Assembly (NCBI GenBank): GCA_024681795.1
Contig: JAILAD010000051.1
Location: forward strand, 1-64,000
Length of the DNA stretch: 64,000 nucleotides
Reading direction: 5' to 3'
Source of the DNA: Lachnospiraceae bacterium
GTDB lineage: Bacteria; Bacillota; Clostridia; Lachnospirales; Lachnospiraceae
Each line of letters opens with the position of its first letter. Position 1 is the stretch's first letter. Below are positions 29,706 to 39,962 of the stretch, one piece after another. Below the pieces are notes generated by a model. The model made no database searches and was not told the origin of the DNA. It saw nothing but the letters and a program-made list of their open reading frames with translations. The position numbers and the translations under genes are program-made.

Positions 29706-30446
29706 ATGAAGTATTCTGCATACGGGGAAAAGAAAAAGATCAACAGGACATGCAAAAAGAAAGGAAAAATGTCATTCTTTCTTTTTTTTGCTGTCTTTTT
29801 TTTGTGTTTTGCAAAACCGGTATATGCCTCGGATAATTATGTTCCGATTTCAATCCGGATCCCGTTTTACTGCGAACAGATAGCCCAAAAAGAAGAAGCC
29901 TTTTATGAGATCCGGATCCGTGGGATCTCCGAAAATGCACCCCGGCCGGAAGAAGAGAAAGAGATCATTCAATGGGGGCAGGGGAATTTTCTGATCTTTG
30001 TAACGGAACCGGGAACATACCGCTACCGAATTACACAATACAAAGGAACCGCAAAAGACGTTGTTTACGATGAAAGTTCTTTTGATGTCTATGTTTGCGT
30101 GGTAGATAACGGCGAAGGAAAGCTACACCATACTCTTTCCGTGACAAAGGCGGACAGTGATATCAAACCGGATACGCTTTTATTCGCGAATTATTGTGAA
30201 AACAGCACTCCGCCGCCTTCCGATGAGCGGACTTCGGAGAATGAAGATCAAAATACGGCTGTGGATGCGCGCAGCCGGATTTTGAACAGTATGTTTTCGT
30301 CCAAAACGGGGGAGAACAATGCTTTTTACGTATCGGCGTTTTTTGCCGGGATGATCCTGCTTGCCATCGGCGCGGGGATCTATGTATCCGGAAAAAAAAG
30401 ACGGCTGCAAACAGGTTTAACGGATCACGATGAAGAAAGAGTATGA
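29706..30446 (+). CDS. Secreted, membrane-anchored minor pilin-like protein (FctA/Spy0128-like domain)
   Basis: Signal peptide FLFFAVFFLCFAKPVYA; EPGTYRYRITQYKG...DESSFDVYVCVVDNGEGKLHHTLSVTK pattern; C-terminal SSKTGE + TM + KKRR. Confidence 0.72.
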   Translation: MKYSAYGEKKKINRTCKKKGKMSFFLFFAVFFLCFAKPVYASDNYVPISIRIPFYCEQIAQKEEAFYEIRIRGISENAPRPEEEKEIIQWGQGNFLIFVTEPGTYRYRITQYKGTAKDVVYDESSFDVYVCVVDNGEGKLHHTLSVTKADSDIKPDTLLFANYCENSTPPPSDERTSENEDQNTAVDARSRILNSMFSSKTGENNAFYVSAFFAGMILLAIGAGIYVSGKKRRLQTGLTDHDEERV

Positions 30447-31000
30447 CGGATACGGAAAAGAAAGAAAATAAAATGCGACCGGAAGAAAACAAGAGCAAAA
30501 ACCGGGGGAAGAGGAAAACCGCACTTTCCTATGCCGTTGAATTTTTTGTAAAGATCGCAGCAACGGCAGCGGTGATTGCGATATTGACGATCTTCGTGGT
30601 GGGGATCTACGTCAATCACAGCAACAGTAATTATCCCATGATAAAAGACGGAGATCTGTGCATTACATATAAACTCGCGGATCTGGCCGTCGGAGACGAG
30701 ATCGCATATCTTCGGGACGGAAACGTTGTCTTCGGAAGGATCGTGGCACGGGCCGGAGATGTGGTTGAGATTCGCGACGATAATCTGACGGTAAACGGAT
30801 ACGGCGTTTTTGAAAATGCCGTGTATCCCACCCCTGCGGAGGGAGCGAAGATAGTTTTCCCGTATACGGTCCCGCAGGATACTTTTTTTGTGTTAAACGA
30901 TTACCGTTCGGATCCCGGGGACAGCAGGATCTGCGGAGGGATCAAAAAGGATCGGATCAAGGGTAAGGTTGTTATGGTGCTTCGGATCAGAGGCATTTGA
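30443..31000 (+). CDS. SipA-like signal peptidase I homologue in the pilus locus, probably lacking catalytic Lys
   Basis: Single TM; NSNYPMIKDGD; VVFGRIVARAGDVVEIRDDNLTVNG; NDYRSDPGDSR box. Overlaps the upstream ORF by 4 nt. Confidence 0.85.
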   Translation: MTDTEKKENKMRPEENKSKNRGKRKTALSYAVEFFVKIAATAAVIAILTIFVVGIYVNHSNSNYPMIKDGDLCITYKLADLAVGDEIAYLRDGNVVFGRIVARAGDVVEIRDDNLTVNGYGVFENAVYPTPAEGAKIVFPYTVPQDTFFVLNDYRSDPGDSRICGGIKKDRIKGKVVMVLRIRGI

Positions 31001-31031
31001 CAATATAAAAAATTTTATGGAGGAAAGTCTA

Positions 31032-32318
31032 ATGAAAGGAAAGACAAAAAAAGTTTTAACGTTCCTGGTCACATCAGTCCTTGCGGTGCTGATGATGGCA
31101 TCGGTTGCAGGTGCGACCGCCAACTATACCGCTGTTACGGGTACATCAACGACATTCACCAAATATCTTGTTGTTCCCTCGGATGCAAATATTCCGAACA
31201 AAACATTTAATTTTTCCATCGCTGCGGGAACTGCAGTGGTCGGAAGCACGGACAGCATGCCGATCTATGCCGGGGATGATGCCGCAAGAGTTACGGGAAC
31301 CCCGACCATCGCTGCCGATCAGGCGGCATTTGTTTCCACGGATACCACCACGGCAGGGGCTGCGAATGACGGGATCGCCAATGATATCGGGAAAAAGTAT
31401 GCGTCCAAAACGGTGACGATCGATTTTTCTTCCGTTTCCTACAAGGAACCGGGTGTGTATCGCTATGTTGTAACGGAAGATACCACGGCACCAACCGGTG
31501 TTAATTTTGACACGCAGGTAAATAGAACTCTGGATGTGAACGTGATCGATGACGGCGGAACGCTTAAGATCGATTCCTATGTGATGTATTACGGTGAAGT
31601 GACGTCTGCGCAGAGTAAAACCGACGTAAAGGCCGATACGGATACCAAAAAAGCAAAAGCGAGTGGTATCAAAGTCGGAGATAAGTGTAACAGTTATGTG
31701 AATTCTTATCCTTCCCAGAATCTCTACGTCGGAAAGAAGATCGACGGCAACCAGGCATCCAAAGATAAGTATTTCAGATTTACCGTGAAGATCACCGGCG
31801 CAGGAAGCGGTACGGTGATCAATGTGGGCGGAGACTATACGACTGCTGCCATCGCAAAGGACGTTAACGGTGCAACGACCATTACGGATGCCGATCTGGC
31901 AGGCGCAGACACCTATACCAACCCGGGTACGATTACGGCAGATGCAAACGAAGAGGCTACGGCGGTCTTTTATCTGCAGGGAGATCAGTATGTGAATCTG
32001 ATGGGGATCCCTACAGGGGCTGTCTATATAGTAACGGAAGATGATTATTCTTCAGACGGCTATGTCAGCACGGCTGCTTCTTCAACCGCTTCATTTACCA
32101 TCGGAACGGATCCGAATACTCTGACCTTTGATGATGCGACCACCGGAACGGTCGCAGACGGAGAGGATGTTTATACAGGATACAAAAACGTGAAACAGGG
32201 AGTGATCCCTACAGGCGTCATCTTATCCGTAGCACCCTGGATCATTGCCGGGATCGTTGTGATCGCAGGTGTTGTATTCTTTGCGATCCGTTCCCGCAAA
32301 AAATATGAAGAAGAGTAA
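31032..32318 (+). CDS. Major pilin with two Spy0128/FctA-like domains and IPTGV sorting signal
   Basis: RBS ggaggaaag, ATG 31032; EPGVYRYVVTED...NRTLDVNVIDDGG; C-terminal QGVIPTGVILSVAPWIIAGIVVIAGVVFFAIRSRKKYEEE. Confidence 0.9.
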   Translation: MKGKTKKVLTFLVTSVLAVLMMASVAGATANYTAVTGTSTTFTKYLVVPSDANIPNKTFNFSIAAGTAVVGSTDSMPIYAGDDAARVTGTPTIAADQAAFVSTDTTTAGAANDGIANDIGKKYASKTVTIDFSSVSYKEPGVYRYVVTEDTTAPTGVNFDTQVNRTLDVNVIDDGGTLKIDSYVMYYGEVTSAQSKTDVKADTDTKKAKASGIKVGDKCNSYVNSYPSQNLYVGKKIDGNQASKDKYFRFTVKITGAGSGTVINVGGDYTTAAIAKDVNGATTITDADLAGADTYTNPGTITADANEEATAVFYLQGDQYVNLMGIPTGAVYIVTEDDYSSDGYVSTAASSTASFTIGTDPNTLTFDDATTGTVADGEDVYTGYKNVKQGVIPTGVILSVAPWIIAGIVVIAGVVFFAIRSRKKYEEE

Positions 32319-32359
32319 TCCGGGATTTTTAAGTCCCGTAGTATAAAAGGAACGGATAT

Positions 32360-33064
32360 ATGAAAAAGTTTTGGGTTTGGATGAATATCATATATGAAAG
32401 AGCCATGTTCCTGGTATTTGCGGTGGCCCTTCTGGTGGTGGCATACGGATTGTATGATGCCTGGTATGTGTACCGGAAGGCTTCCGATGACAGTTATCTG
32501 AATTACAAACCCGCAGTCGGGGAGGCGATCCCCGAAGAAAGCCCCATAACGGATGATATGGTCGCATGGATCACGGTGGACGGGACCAATGTGGATTATC
32601 CGGTAATGCAGGGGCAGACCAATTCCGATTATCTAAACACAAATCCTTACGGGGAATATTCCCTGTCGGGCAGCATTTTTCTCGACTGCAGAAACAGCGG
32701 GGATTTTACGGACGATTATTCCATACTTTACGGACACCACATGGAGTACGGAAAAATGTTCGGTGCATTGGATGACTTTTTTGATCAGGATTATCTGGAA
32801 AGTCATAAAAGCGGAACTCTGACGGTGGGAAAAACCGCCGGGAAGGAGTATCCGATAGGTATTTTTGCATGTGCGAAAGTGAACGTATATGACAATCAGG
32901 CGCTGGATCCGGACGTATTGGAAAACATTACGAAGATCATTGACGGGGAAGCGCAGTACATAAATACCTCCATAAAAAAAAGTGATCATATACTGGCACT
33001 TTCCACATGTACGGAACCTGTTTCCAATAACAGGTTGATCGTTTTTTGTTATATTTACGAATAG
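32360..33064 (+). CDS. Class B-like sortase
   Basis: YPVMQGQTNSDYLNTN, YGHHM, LSTCTE, NNRLIVFC (His/Cys/Arg triad). Confidence 0.94.
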   Translation: MKKFWVWMNIIYERAMFLVFAVALLVVAYGLYDAWYVYRKASDDSYLNYKPAVGEAIPEESPITDDMVAWITVDGTNVDYPVMQGQTNSDYLNTNPYGEYSLSGSIFLDCRNSGDFTDDYSILYGHHMEYGKMFGALDDFFDQDYLESHKSGTLTVGKTAGKEYPIGIFACAKVNVYDNQALDPDVLENITKIIDGEAQYINTSIKKSDHILALSTCTEPVSNNRLIVFCYIYE

Positions 33065-33144
33065 TCCTGCCAAACGACGGTGGAGGTATCCGCAGAAAAG
33101 AGCAGACATTTATCGAAAAGACAGGTTAGAAGGAAGAAAAACCG

Positions 33145-36100
33145 GTGAGATATCGCAGATTAAAAAAGCGAATATTGAGTTTTCTTACGGCAACCGTGCT
33201 GATCATGACGACGCTGACCACACCCCTGACGGTTTTTGCGGATTCAATCCCGCAAGCCGGCACACAGACAGATTCAGGGTCCGTGGAAGTGTGTTCCGAA
33301 GAGGATCTTTTACAAAGGGATCTTTCAAAAGAAGATCTTTCGAAAGAAGATCTTTTGAATGAGACCCTTTCACAGGAAGAGTGTTCGAATGAGGAATTCT
33401 CTGAAGAGGAACCCGTGAAAGAGGAATTTCCCGAAGAAGAACCCGTGAAAGAGGAGTCGTCCGCAGCAAAGGATCCCGGGGAAAAAATCCCCGATGCCGT
33501 TATTTCCGGGGAAGAGATCTCCGATCAGGAGACGGCGGATCGGGACGTTTCAGACAAGGTCCCTTCCGGGAACGATACGACGGATGAGATCGTTTTGGAA
33601 CCGGCAAAAGAAAACGAATTGCATACGGTTGTATCCGAAAAGTCGGATTCGGCAGAACTGCTGATCTACAGTTCTTCGGATGATTCCACCGTGGAGGTTT
33701 TGCCTTCCGATGCCGTGTCGGAAGAGGAAGGCCTGGATGTTTTAAAGGCCTATGAGATCACCGGGAAGGATGAGGAGATCCCGTCAAAGATATCCGGCAG
33801 CGGGACCAAAGGACAGACTTCCGGATCGATCCATGAAACGGAAAACAATACGGAGAAAGAGCATGCGTCGGATCCTGACGGCACTTTCGCAAAAGACGGA
33901 AATGCAGAGTCGGAGGATGAGGCCGAAGAAACCGGCAGTGCCGGTGATACACAGACCGAAAACGGTGGGGAAGGAGAAAAGGAAACGCTGTATGTGCAGG
34001 CGGAACCTTCAAAGGATGTATCCTTATCCACAGACGAGACACTGGCTCTTTATACCGTTGAAGACAATAAAGCTAAAGATGTTATCATCGAAGATATCTC
34101 TCTGTCGAGCGAACCCTGTGAGATCGCAGGGGACGTTACGGAGATCGCGCTGGTGAAGGACAGCGGTTACCGTCATCTGAATCTGACGGTATATCCCGAA
34201 GAAGGTCTGAAGGACCGGTCTGTAACCTTAGACGGAATGATGCCGAAGGGCGCGGTGGCCGTGGCATCTTTGGCAAATTCTGATGAACAAAACGAGGATG
34301 CGGTTTTGATCGCATATGATATTTCCATTCTGAAGGACGGAGCCGAATATCAGCCGGGGGACGACAGACCCGTTCGCGTTCGGATCGAAGATCCTTCCCT
34401 GCTTGGCACACAGAATCTGGAAGTATGGCATATCCGCGATGACGGGACAGGGGAAAGGATTACGGACTTTTTGCTGGAAAACGGAAGGATCTCATTTGAT
34501 GCCACCGGTTTTTCCCTGTATGAGATCGTAGAAATACAGGGATCGGACGAACTGAAGCAGGTCACCACTCTTGACGGACTGAAAGGTGATAATGACGGGG
34601 TCGGATTTTTCCTTTTCAATTCAAAATCCACCGGAAAAGCCTTCTATTTTTCCAATACGGCAGCCAATAATCTGATCACCAAAACGTCGGTGAATGATGT
34701 TGCGTCGGCGGCAGCATGGCATTTTGAATCCGTGAACGATTCCAACACGGAGTATTATCTTTATACCGAGGTGAACGGCGCTAAGATGTATATGTATGCC
34801 GACAGTAACAGGAATATGAGCATTTCCGATACTCAGAAAACGTTATTTAAGGTTCAAAAATTTAACTCCACATCAAATACATTTTATATTTATAAAGACG
34901 AAAACGGAAAATGGGGGTTGAACCAGTTCGGCGGAGAGAACGGGAAAGGATACGGATTGTGGAACAATACAAACGATCCCGGATCATCCATCACGGTAGT
35001 GAATGCCATTGACAACGGTAGAGACACCCTGGGACTGGACGGAAAAACCTACGGACTTTGTGTCTACCAAAGCGGTAAGACCACCGGAGCCGGAATGCAG
35101 GGAAAGGAAAAAACCGTAGGAACGAGCAAAAGACTTGAGGCGATCGAAGCGGGGATCAAGACGAATCCTTTGGATTCTTCGAAGCTGATCGCCACGGATA
35201 AAGACCTGACCGAGTGGACGTTTCACTTCCTTTCCGGTGGGAAATATTCGGTCACGACGGAAGTTGACGGAGTTGTAAAATACCTGTGTATTGACGGAAG
35301 CAATGTCTCTTTGTCCGAGGAACTCACCGAAAACTGCAGACTTAACGTAACTGCGGGAAGCGGAGACTATGAAGGCAAGATCAGGATCTCCAACAGCAGT
35401 AACTATTCTCCGAACCTGTACAGCGGATCGATCTCCAACGGATTCGGAGGGTATAATGATTCCGGTGCCAACGAATGGTTTTATGCATTGACCAAGTCAT
35501 CCATCAGCGAGGATGATTATCAGGCATTCTCTGCATACAAAGTAAGCGTTTCCGATACCGTGAACGTGGCGAACGGAAAGCAGGTTGTGATATACACCCG
35601 TATTTGGAACGATACCGACAAAAAGTATGAATTTTATATTGTTGACAGTAACGGAAAACTCGTTGAGGCTTATGAAAGCGGAGATACATTAAACTGGTAC
35701 GGCCTTAAGATCAATAACCTTTTATGGGATTTTACGGAGTATTACTACGAAGGGACCACGACTCCGAATTATTATTATGAGTTACGAAACAGTTATTCCG
35801 GGAAGTATCTTGCACCCCAGATCGAAAACGGCCAGATCCTTTCCGATTCCCCCATAGGGATCAATCTAAACGGCAGAAAAGAGGGAGATTACAGCTCTAC
35901 CATCCTTGCATGGGATGATGATTACTATCAGTATGCGGGATTAAAAGATGATGATTCGAATAAAACGATCGTATCGACGGCCATGTCGAAAGCGGACAGC
36001 TTCTATTTTGCCGTTTTAGAGCCGGAAGAAGATGTACTGACCACGGTGGAGACGCTGGATAATAACGATTACGGTATCACCATGAAGATGATCGATTACA

Positions 36101-39100
36101 ATGATATTCGGAATTATAACGGGGATCGAAGAGACAGAGCACAGACGGAAGTGATGGGGACCGACACGGTCAAAAGTGCCAAAACGGCATCTGCCGATCT
36201 TGTTACGAAGTGGATGGAAAACGGATATCCGACTGCTACGCATACGGATCGTTCTCTTTCGGAGATCTTTCCGGAGACGGGAATGGAGACGGTGAATCAC
36301 CTGTTTTTGGAAAATACCCATCGGGAAAGCGGATATTTTGAATATAACTGTACCCAGAATTTTGCCACATTGGAGGACAACGGGAACTTCACCGTATATG
36401 ATCAGGTGGGAACCATAGAAAGCGGTAATAAATCACTGGATCACGGTCAGTTCATGCCCTATAACGACATAGAGGCGGGGAAAAAATCCAAGCTTCACCA
36501 TAATACCACGGATGAAACAGACCAGATCCTTTCGAGGGATGACCCGAGAAGGGACAAAGCTCTTTACCGGATCGATGAAAATGACGCGAATTTCTATTTC
36601 GGAATGGAACTGGAAGCAAATTTCACCCAGACGATAAACGGGGAAGACGCATGGGGCCATGATATCATTTTCGAGTTTACCGGAGACGATGATTTCTGGC
36701 TTTACGTGGATGACGTACTTGTGATCGATCTCGGGGGAATTCACGGCGGATTGCCCGGAAGGGTTAATTTCAAAACGGGGGAAGTAAACGTAAACGGAAG
36801 TGTTACGGATTTAAGAACACTGTTTACGGAATCCTATGTGGCAAAATATAAGAGCGAAAACGCCGATGCGGAGCCTTCCCAGGATCTGATCGACGCATAT
36901 CTGGCAAATTTCTTTGACGGCAGCGAAACCGTTTTTAAGGATTACAGTACCCACAATATGAAGGTGTTCTATATGGAAAGAGGAGCAGGGGCTTCCAATC
37001 TCCACCTTCGTTTTAACTTAAGTGCGGTAAAACCGGGGCAGGTGATGCTCTCCAAAGAAGTGTCCGGAACGGATAATGTGGATTTCAGTCTGGTGGAATA
37101 TCCCTTCCAGATCTATTACAAAGTGGATGACGGAAGCGGTATGTTCCGACTTTTGACGGAGAGTACGTCAAATACACCCGTAACGTATACAAACCCGAAC
37201 AAAACCGTAAAATACATGTCTTCCTACACACCTCCGGGGACAAATGCACAAAGTTACGAGCATGTATTTTTCCTGAATGCGGACGATACGGTATACATTG
37301 ATTTTCCGGACGATACCATTGAGTATTATATCGTGGAGTGCGGTCTTAATTCGGAAGTATATGATACGGTTTCCTGCAATGATGATGTACTATCCGGAAC
37401 GACTCCGGTAGAGGGTGTGCACAGGGTGGATTACGGCTGCAGTGTATCCACGGTATCGGACAGACCGGTCGTACGCTATGATAACCACGTAAAAGAAGGA
37501 GCCTTAAGAACCTTAAGCATCACCAAGAAACTTCTTAATGAAAGCGGAGACGAACTGACCATAGATGAGGACGCGACAACCTTTTCCTTCCGTCTGTATC
37601 TGGAAAATGAGAATGCCACCGGCAGTCTGGATTATGCCAATATGTATCCCTACTGTGTAAAAGACCCGCAGGGCAATTACTGTAAATGGGATGCGACCAC
37701 CGGCGGGTTTGTTTCCGTAGGAAAGAAGGTAAAAAGCGCACTGACGGAGGAAGAGAAGGAAGCGGTTACCTTCTATACTTCTCCCAACGGTTCCATTTCC
37801 AAGATCCCGGCAAATTATACGGTGGAAGTGGACGGACTTTTTGTGGGCAGCAAATTTAAACTGGAAGAAAAAGACAGTGAACTGCCGAGCGGTTATACCC
37901 TGAAAGAGTATCGTCGTGAAGAGGGTACCTATCATACGGAAGACGGCGAAAAAAATGAAGGGACCGTCAGGGCAAACGAGTCTCCGGAAATGACGGTGGT
38001 AAACCAAAGAGGCTGGGGATTGACGGGGGAGAAGATCTGGAGTGATTCCGCATATGTGGATTCCCATGATCCGATCTTTCTTGCGGTCTACTTAAAAGAC
38101 GATCAGACGGAGACGTTGCTTGACGGAAGCATCCGCCGTTTAGTATCTCCTGCAAAAAGCTGTTACTGGTTCTTCGATCATCTGGAGAGCGGTTATGATT
38201 TCAGCCGGTATGTGGTACGGGAAGTGGAACTGACCAATGCCGTGGTGGACAGCGAGGAAAAGGTAACATCCTATGATTCCATCAGTCTGATCTCCAACGG
38301 TGCATCCGTGGATATCAACGCGACTCCCGCGGGAGCGAGCCAGTCGGTATCCTATGGCTATACCGTGGAATATGAGCAGGGAACCGCCACCGGTACGTCG
38401 GATCTTAAAAATGCCCGTACGGATACCGTTTCCAATACCAGGGGCGGAGGGATCCAGTTGCGTTTGGGAGAATGGAACGGTACCGATGCGACCAGAACCA
38501 TACAAACGCCTTTATCAGACGGAGAATTCCTTTTACAGCTTGAAAAGACGACAGCCGGACAGACCGATACCGAAACCATCGGCAGTTATACGACGGACTT
38601 TAACGGAATGATCTCAATCCTGTATGAATATGAAATCGGTGAAGACAATGTTTATGTCTTAAAGCAGAATAAGGCACCGGAAGGATATATCGGATATGCA
38701 CAGGAGGTCCGGTTCTGGATCGAACATACGGATGGTCAGAGAGATACCGTTCATTTACTGAATGCGGAAAATGACGGGTGGGTGAACCATATTGAAAGAG
38801 ATACCGCGGAAAAACTCATCGCGGACATCAATGTATATAACAGGATCCTTGATCTGGCGGCGATCAAATACGACGGGGATGTGACTCCTTCGGTGGTATT
38901 GAAAGATGCCGAATTTGCCCTGTATCGTCAGGTTACGAAAACAAGCGGGGAAAAAGCCAGGGATTACTATCCCATAAGCGGATATACTTCTTTGATCTCC
39001 GGGGCAGACGGTGTGATCCCCAAAGTTACAAAGGATCTGCCTGCCGGAACCTATTATCTGAGTGAAAAAAATGCACCCTCCGGATATGCGTTACTGACGC

Positions 39101-39843
39101 AGGATCTCGTGTTTACCATATCCGATCTCGGAGTTGTGACCTTGGACAGTTATCCCTCCGGGAAAGCGGAACTTGAGGAAGTTTTGTCCGATTCCGGAAA
39201 GAAATGTCAGTATCTGATCAAGATCACCAATGTTTCGGAGGATTCCAAAGTAAAACTTACCCTCGGCAAAACCGTCAGCGGAAATATGGGAAGCAGGATC
39301 AGGGTTTTTTCATTCACCCTGAAATTCGAAAAAAGCGACGGAGCCGGAGGATACGAGCCCTTAAGCGGAACCTATAAGATCAATGACAGTGAACAGACCG
39401 TTACTTTGGATGCACAGGGGCAGACCATTGTCGAATTAAGTCATGACGAGACTTTTGTGATCGAAGGACTGCCGAAGGGGTGCAAAGCTACGGTAACGGA
39501 AGCGGATTATTCTTCCGACGGGTATGTTTTGTACGGTCTGAGTGCCGTCGATGATTCCAAGACCACGGAGTATATTAAGGACGGAGTGACGAATTTAAAC
39601 GTTTCCGGACTTTCCACCGGAACGGACGGAACAAAGAGTCTGGAAATGGTTCTGAATTCCGATACGACGGTGGATGTGATCAATCACCGGCAGGGGGCGA
39701 TCCCCACGGGAGTTGTCTTAAATACCACCATGCTGCTTTTCGTGGGAGCAGCGGCTGCGGCAGGAATACTATGGACCATACTCAGGAGAAGAAGTCTGAT
39801 GAGGGAATATGCCCGGATCGGGAGAAAAAAAGAGGAAGAGTGA
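33145..39843 (+). CDS. Giant LPXTG-like pilus adhesin/surface protein (2232 aa) with fibro-slime/PA14-like and SpaA/Cna-B-like modules (GTG start)
   Basis: Signal peptide; GDDDFWLYVDDVLVIDLGGIHGGLPGRVNFKTG fibro-slime motif; prealbumin-like EKNAPSGYALL, KQNKAPEGYIGY; C-terminal QGAIPTGVVL + TM + RRRS. Confidence 0.93.
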   Translation: MRYRRLKKRILSFLTATVLIMTTLTTPLTVFADSIPQAGTQTDSGSVEVCSEEDLLQRDLSKEDLSKEDLLNETLSQEECSNEEFSEEEPVKEEFPEEEPVKEESSAAKDPGEKIPDAVISGEEISDQETADRDVSDKVPSGNDTTDEIVLEPAKENELHTVVSEKSDSAELLIYSSSDDSTVEVLPSDAVSEEEGLDVLKAYEITGKDEEIPSKISGSGTKGQTSGSIHETENNTEKEHASDPDGTFAKDGNAESEDEAEETGSAGDTQTENGGEGEKETLYVQAEPSKDVSLSTDETLALYTVEDNKAKDVIIEDISLSSEPCEIAGDVTEIALVKDSGYRHLNLTVYPEEGLKDRSVTLDGMMPKGAVAVASLANSDEQNEDAVLIAYDISILKDGAEYQPGDDRPVRVRIEDPSLLGTQNLEVWHIRDDGTGERITDFLLENGRISFDATGFSLYEIVEIQGSDELKQVTTLDGLKGDNDGVGFFLFNSKSTGKAFYFSNTAANNLITKTSVNDVASAAAWHFESVNDSNTEYYLYTEVNGAKMYMYADSNRNMSISDTQKTLFKVQKFNSTSNTFYIYKDENGKWGLNQFGGENGKGYGLWNNTNDPGSSITVVNAIDNGRDTLGLDGKTYGLCVYQSGKTTGAGMQGKEKTVGTSKRLEAIEAGIKTNPLDSSKLIATDKDLTEWTFHFLSGGKYSVTTEVDGVVKYLCIDGSNVSLSEELTENCRLNVTAGSGDYEGKIRISNSSNYSPNLYSGSISNGFGGYNDSGANEWFYALTKSSISEDDYQAFSAYKVSVSDTVNVANGKQVVIYTRIWNDTDKKYEFYIVDSNGKLVEAYESGDTLNWYGLKINNLLWDFTEYYYEGTTTPNYYYELRNSYSGKYLAPQIENGQILSDSPIGINLNGRKEGDYSSTILAWDDDYYQYAGLKDDDSNKTIVSTAMSKADSFYFAVLEPEEDVLTTVETLDNNDYGITMKMIDYNDIRNYNGDRRDRAQTEVMGTDTVKSAKTASADLVTKWMENGYPTATHTDRSLSEIFPETGMETVNHLFLENTHRESGYFEYNCTQNFATLEDNGNFTVYDQVGTIESGNKSLDHGQFMPYNDIEAGKKSKLHHNTTDETDQILSRDDPRRDKALYRIDENDANFYFGMELEANFTQTINGEDAWGHDIIFEFTGDDDFWLYVDDVLVIDLGGIHGGLPGRVNFKTGEVNVNGSVTDLRTLFTESYVAKYKSENADAEPSQDLIDAYLANFFDGSETVFKDYSTHNMKVFYMERGAGASNLHLRFNLSAVKPGQVMLSKEVSGTDNVDFSLVEYPFQIYYKVDDGSGMFRLLTESTSNTPVTYTNPNKTVKYMSSYTPPGTNAQSYEHVFFLNADDTVYIDFPDDTIEYYIVECGLNSEVYDTVSCNDDVLSGTTPVEGVHRVDYGCSVSTVSDRPVVRYDNHVKEGALRTLSITKKLLNESGDELTIDEDATTFSFRLYLENENATGSLDYANMYPYCVKDPQGNYCKWDATTGGFVSVGKKVKSALTEEEKEAVTFYTSPNGSISKIPANYTVEVDGLFVGSKFKLEEKDSELPSGYTLKEYRREEGTYHTEDGEKNEGTVRANESPEMTVVNQRGWGLTGEKIWSDSAYVDSHDPIFLAVYLKDDQTETLLDGSIRRLVSPAKSCYWFFDHLESGYDFSRYVVREVELTNAVVDSEEKVTSYDSISLISNGASVDINATPAGASQSVSYGYTVEYEQGTATGTSDLKNARTDTVSNTRGGGIQLRLGEWNGTDATRTIQTPLSDGEFLLQLEKTTAGQTDTETIGSYTTDFNGMISILYEYEIGEDNVYVLKQNKAPEGYIGYAQEVRFWIEHTDGQRDTVHLLNAENDGWVNHIERDTAEKLIADINVYNRILDLAAIKYDGDVTPSVVLKDAEFALYRQVTKTSGEKARDYYPISGYTSLISGADGVIPKVTKDLPAGTYYLSEKNAPSGYALLTQDLVFTISDLGVVTLDSYPSGKAELEEVLSDSGKKCQYLIKITNVSEDSKVKLTLGKTVSGNMGSRIRVFSFTLKFEKSDGAGGYEPLSGTYKINDSEQTVTLDAQGQTIVELSHDETFVIEGLPKGCKATVTEADYSSDGYVLYGLSAVDDSKTTEYIKDGVTNLNVSGLSTGTDGTKSLEMVLNSDTTVDVINHRQGAIPTGVVLNTTMLLFVGAAAAAGILWTILRRRSLMREYARIGRKKEEE
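33301..33450 (+). repeat. About ten 15-bp tandem repeats encoding acidic pentapeptides
   Basis: Translation EDLLQ RDLSK EDLSK EDLLN ETLSQ EECSN EEFSE EEPVK EEFPE EEPVK. Confidence 0.9.
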
Positions 39844-39885
39844 GATAAAAAAGAGCAAAACCAAAAATATCGGAACGGATCAGAG

Positions 39886-39914
39886 AAAGGCCGGCGTATG
39901 TCGGCCTTTTTAAG
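39886..39914 (+). terminator. Intrinsic terminator after the pilus operon
   Basis: aaaggccg-gcgtatgt-cggccttt followed by T run. Confidence 0.9.
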
Positions 39915-39962
39915 TGCCGGAAAGTGTTTTTTTCGACATGTTTGAAATTTCGGAAAGATATA

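Noticed and set aside
30443-31000. Housekeeping signal peptidase I
   Set aside because: Catalytic Lys position appears replaced and the gene is embedded in the pilus operon; better treated as SipA-like.
33203-33469. 88-aa minus-strand ORF with repetitive LSRVLLREIPLSR
   Set aside because: It is the reverse reading of the 15-bp repeats in the adhesin gene.
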